Shown here: positions 34,237 through 36,794 of the stretch, piece by piece
How the letters are laid out: each line of letters opens with the position of its first letter
Numbering within the stretch: position 1 is the first letter of the stretch
DNA from: Pseudanabaena sp. M085S1SP2A07QC
GTDB taxonomy: Bacteria > Cyanobacteriota > Cyanobacteriia > Pseudanabaenales > Pseudanabaenaceae
Direction: 5' to 3'
NCBI GenBank assembly: GCA_020404895.1
Contig: JADBWK010000086.1
Location: 1-36,794, forward strand
DNA: 36,794 nucleotides
Translations under genes and position numbers: made by a program
The notes under the pieces: model-generated
Seen by the model: only the letters and a program-made list of their open reading frames with translations
What the model was told of the DNA's origin: nothing
The model's database searches: none

Positions 34237-36462
34237 ATGTTTAAAATCCCTTATATAACTAAGCCATTCAAAAATGTTCCCCTTAAAATTGTTTTAATTG
34301 TTCCATTTGTGATCCAGATTTGTCTAGCATCAGGAGTAATTGGGCTATTCACTTTTCGCAACGAGCAACAAAAAGTAAGTGCGATCGCCTCCAGCCTAAG
34401 TAGTGAAATGGGCGATCGCATTAGTATAGAACTCAATAGTTATTTAAAATTGACACCGAATATCAATCAGGCAAATATTGATATAAGTACATTTCTTCGA
34501 GGTCTAAAATATAGCGAAAAAGGACGAGTTTTTATAATTGAGCGATCGGGCTTGGTAGTTGGGAATTCTGATGCAGAGGAGAACTTTCAGATCGTAAATG
34601 GCAAGCCGCAGCGATTAAATATTCTTAATAGTAAAGATCCTCTATCACGATCAACGGCGCAATATTTACTGCAAATGCATGGCAAATTTGAGGCAATTAA
34701 AGGAACCGAACATATAGAAGTTGCTTTTGCTGGTGAAGAATATTTTATTCGAGCGCAAAATTGGCGGGACGGTAATGGGCTAGATTGGTTAATAGTGATC
34801 GTTGTTCCTACTTCCCAATTTACAGGCTCAATGCAAAATCAAACACAAACGATGATTTTGCTATATTTAGCTGTGTTAGCGATCTCTATTTCAATCGGAA
34901 TTCTCACTACCAGATTTATTAGCACGCCTCTTCTCAAACTTAGTGAAGCATCGCTAGCGATTACCCATGGAAAGATTGATACTAGAGTTCAAATAGAAGG
35001 AACTAGTGAAATTAGAACTCTATCTAAATCCTTTAATACGCTAGCAGAAATGATGGCGAATTCACTTTTGCAACTAGAAAAGTCAAATCAAGAATTAGAA
35101 TTACGTGTTCAAGAAAGAACCCATGAATTGAATGCCTCAAAATCCTCACTCCAACGCACCAATTTTTTATTGAGTCGCCGCGAGAGTCAGCTTCGGAAAC
35201 AACAAGATGTTTTATTTGGCTTAACTAAAAATAAATCTATTAACCAAGAAAATTTTATCGATGCCGTCCAAAATATTACTCGCACAGGTAGCCAAACTTT
35301 AAATGTTGAGCGAGTTAGCATCTGGCTATTTGATAAAACTAAAACTCTATTACATTGTCTGGATCTATATATTAAGAGTACTAATATTCATACAGAAGCA
35401 GATTTTTTGACTTCTCAGAACTATCCCAAATTTTTTGCAGTCCTCCAAGCGAAACATAGCTGGGCTGTTGAAGATATTCAAGAAGAAGAATATTTACAAG
35501 AGCTAGTTGATTCCTATTTTAAGCCCGCAGGAACCGTATCTTTATTAATCAAAACCTTTGAAGTTGATGGTCAAGTAACAGGCATAATTGCCTTTGAACA
35601 TATTGAAGTAGAGCATTTGTGGCTATCCGAGGAGCTGATTTTTGCTAGTTCATTAGCGGATCTTTTATCTTTAGGAATGGAGTCTCAAGAGCGACATCGT
35701 GCTGAAGAGAATCTCCGAATCGAGCAGATGAAGTCAGAACGCTTATTGTTCAATGTTTTACCACAAGAGATTGTGGAGCGTTTGAAATTATCGCAGTCAA
35801 AAGCTTTAGCCAATAAAATTTCTGAGACATATGCTAACCAAATGCCAGATATATCCTCTGATCCGATGTTAGAAAATCTGACTAATGTTACTAATGGAGC
35901 AATTGTCGCCGATGCCTATGATGAAGTTACGGTTTTATTTGCAGATATCGTAAATTTTACTGAGTATGCAGCAGCTATTTCTGCTAGCGACTTGGTAAAC
36001 TGTCTGAACAATATTTTCTCGGAATTTGATCGTCTTGTCGATTTATATGATCTAGAAAAGATTAAAACCATCGGTGATTCATATATGGCAGTTGGTGGTC
36101 TGCCTATACCTAGTAAAGATCATGCGGTGGCGATCGCAGAAATGGCGCTGGAAATGCAAATATCAATTCAAAAATTTAAACGCTTGGATGGCAGCCCCTT
36201 TTCATTACGAATTGGCATTCATACTGGACAGGCGATCGCAGGAGTAATCGGCACGAAGAAATTTATTTATGATCTATGGGGAGATACTGTTAACGTAGCA
36301 AGTCGGATGGAGTCCCATGGCGTTGATGGCTGCATTCAAGTAACTGAAGCGACTTATCAGATCTTAAAAAACAAATATCGACTTGAACAGAGAAATGCTA
36401 TTAATATCAAAGGCAAAGGAGAAATGATCACATACCTACTCCAAGATCGGCTTGAGGCATAA
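34237..36462 (+). CDS. class III adenylate cyclase with Cache-like sensor, HAMP and GAF domains
   Basis: 741 residues. A membrane helix (~17-39), a periplasmic Cache-type sensing region (~45-200, with FLRGLKYSEKGRVFIIERSG and DWLIVIVVP), a second helix (~206-226), HAMP (~227-280), a coiled coil (~280-325), GAF (~330-485) and the cyclase domain (~555-738). Catalytic residues D570 and D614, Lys in EKIKTIGD, D679 in YDLWGD (ATP specificity), N686 and R690 are all present. The cyclase and GAF regions closely match the upstream gene, so the pair arose by tandem duplication; this copy has a longer linker before the cyclase core. It probably signals an extracellular small molecule into cAMP. Confidence 0.92.
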   Translation: MFKIPYITKPFKNVPLKIVLIVPFVIQICLASGVIGLFTFRNEQQKVSAIASSLSSEMGDRISIELNSYLKLTPNINQANIDISTFLRGLKYSEKGRVFIIERSGLVVGNSDAEENFQIVNGKPQRLNILNSKDPLSRSTAQYLLQMHGKFEAIKGTEHIEVAFAGEEYFIRAQNWRDGNGLDWLIVIVVPTSQFTGSMQNQTQTMILLYLAVLAISISIGILTTRFISTPLLKLSEASLAITHGKIDTRVQIEGTSEIRTLSKSFNTLAEMMANSLLQLEKSNQELELRVQERTHELNASKSSLQRTNFLLSRRESQLRKQQDVLFGLTKNKSINQENFIDAVQNITRTGSQTLNVERVSIWLFDKTKTLLHCLDLYIKSTNIHTEADFLTSQNYPKFFAVLQAKHSWAVEDIQEEEYLQELVDSYFKPAGTVSLLIKTFEVDGQVTGIIAFEHIEVEHLWLSEELIFASSLADLLSLGMESQERHRAEENLRIEQMKSERLLFNVLPQEIVERLKLSQSKALANKISETYANQMPDISSDPMLENLTNVTNGAIVADAYDEVTVLFADIVNFTEYAAAISASDLVNCLNNIFSEFDRLVDLYDLEKIKTIGDSYMAVGGLPIPSKDHAVAIAEMALEMQISIQKFKRLDGSPFSLRIGIHTGQAIAGVIGTKKFIYDLWGDTVNVASRMESHGVDGCIQVTEATYQILKNKYRLEQRNAINIKGKGEMITYLLQDRLEA

Positions 36463-36507
36463 AAAACTAGTGAAACTGGTTATAAATGATGTTGAAAATT
36501 TCATATA

Positions 36508-36611
36508 TAGCAACGTAAGAGATAGATAGGACAATTCAAAACCCAAAAGATGGCAGAGCGAAGCTCTGCCATCTTTTGGGTTTTATGTCCTAAGCAAAGC
36601 TTACATTGCTA
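36508..36611 (-). mobile_element. 104-bp MITE, copy 4 (inverted)
   Basis: TA duplications at 36506-36507 and 36612-36613. Opposite orientation to the other three copies, with a GAA loop (the complement of TTC). It lies at the border of a half-element of the second MITE family. Confidence 0.92.
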
Positions 36612-36613
36612 TA

Positions 36614-36653
36614 TTTGGGTTTTGATTTGTCTTGATAAAAGTGGCTAAGGCTA
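36614..36653. mobile_element. single arm of the second MITE family
   Basis: The reverse complement of this 40-bp stretch matches the left arm of the 112-bp MITE (from 9065) with one visible difference. The hairpin core and the other arm are missing, replaced by the 104-bp MITE on one side. TA pairs stand at both edges. Confidence 0.75.
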
Positions 36654-36655
36654 TA

Positions 36656-36794
36656 TAGCAAAGTAAGGTTAAGATAGGACATAATATAGCAATAGAAGAG
36701 ACAGAAAAAGAACCGAAAATGACAGCAGCTTACAGCATAGATTTACGAGAGAAAGCAGTATCAGCCATCGACAGAGGAGAAAAAAAGAGTCATG
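36656..36794 (+). mobile_element. left end of an IS630-type insertion sequence (continues beyond window)
   Basis: Begins TAGCAAAGTAAGG after a TA dinucleotide (36654-36655), with AGATAGGACA at about 36671-36680. This repeats the end pattern of the 104-bp MITE (TAGCAACGTAAG and GATAGGACA at the same spacing). The transposase start follows 63 bases later. Confidence 0.75.
36719..36794 (+). CDS. IS630-family transposase, N-terminal fragment cut by the window edge
   Basis: ATG at 36719, then TAAYSIDLREKAVSAIDRGE and KKSH, running off the end. YSIDLREKAVSA matches the N-terminal helix-turn-helix opening of IS630 transposases (typically xxYSxDLRxKxxxA). The DDE catalytic domain lies beyond the window, so whether the enzyme is intact cannot be judged. 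Given the shared ends, it is the best candidate for mobilising the 104-bp MITEs. Confidence 0.75.
   Translation, partial: MTAAYSIDLREKAVSAIDRGEKKSH

Overview
The window comes from a cyanobacterial chromosome, most like Pseudanabaena or a relative. GCGATCGC (HIP1) octamers are dense in nearly every housekeeping gene. Several proteins are typical of cyanobacteria: DUF1825, a MoeB-rhodanese fusion, an ArsM of the arsenosugar type, and large PAS/GAF signalling proteins. GCGATCGC is absent from the first ~1.65 kb, which is AT-rich and looks acquired.

Layout. 1-1640: EcoRI-type adenine methyltransferase and a likely integrase scrap. 1646-3440: purN and dusA, divergent. 3440-7134: a large REC-PAS-GAF-PAS sensor kinase gene, broken by an amber codon, a 104-bp MITE, a 4-bp duplication and loss of its ATPase domain. 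7409-8978: rsmH and ilvN, divergent. 9045-10950: a mobile-element graveyard of MITEs, palindromes and IS256- and IS630-type remnants. 11044-12797: arsM plus a TVP38/DedA-like membrane protein. 12933-17897: hrcA, then a membrane-anchored PP2C phosphatase with nnrE-nnrD. 17919-22977: a GGDEF-EAL protein and a sirohydrochlorin chelatase, divergent from hflX. 23109-24863: an ABC exporter. 24894-25799: remains of a GGDEF gene and a Ser/Thr kinase gene, the latter carrying two insertions. 25921-28029: a branched-chain amino-acid/urea-type permease and moeB, convergent. 28343-32302: small conserved genes, comF, an EACC1-like protein, prfC and an S4-domain protein. 32558-36462: two tandem adenylate-cyclase paralogues with different input domains. 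36506-36794: nested MITEs and the left end of an IS630-type element.

Two themes stand out. First, second-messenger and phospho-signalling genes are numerous (c-di-GMP, cAMP, PP2C, kinase remains), and the decayed genes are mostly of this class. Second, inverted repeats are everywhere. Four 104-bp MITE copies with TA duplications share their ends with the IS630-type element at the right edge. Many other loci carry long, perfectly matched hairpins with 3-nt loops. These share an AAACCCA-type cap but have different stem sequences, and several double as terminators between convergent genes. I did not find a complete new defence or metabolic system; the repeat system is the least explained structure here.
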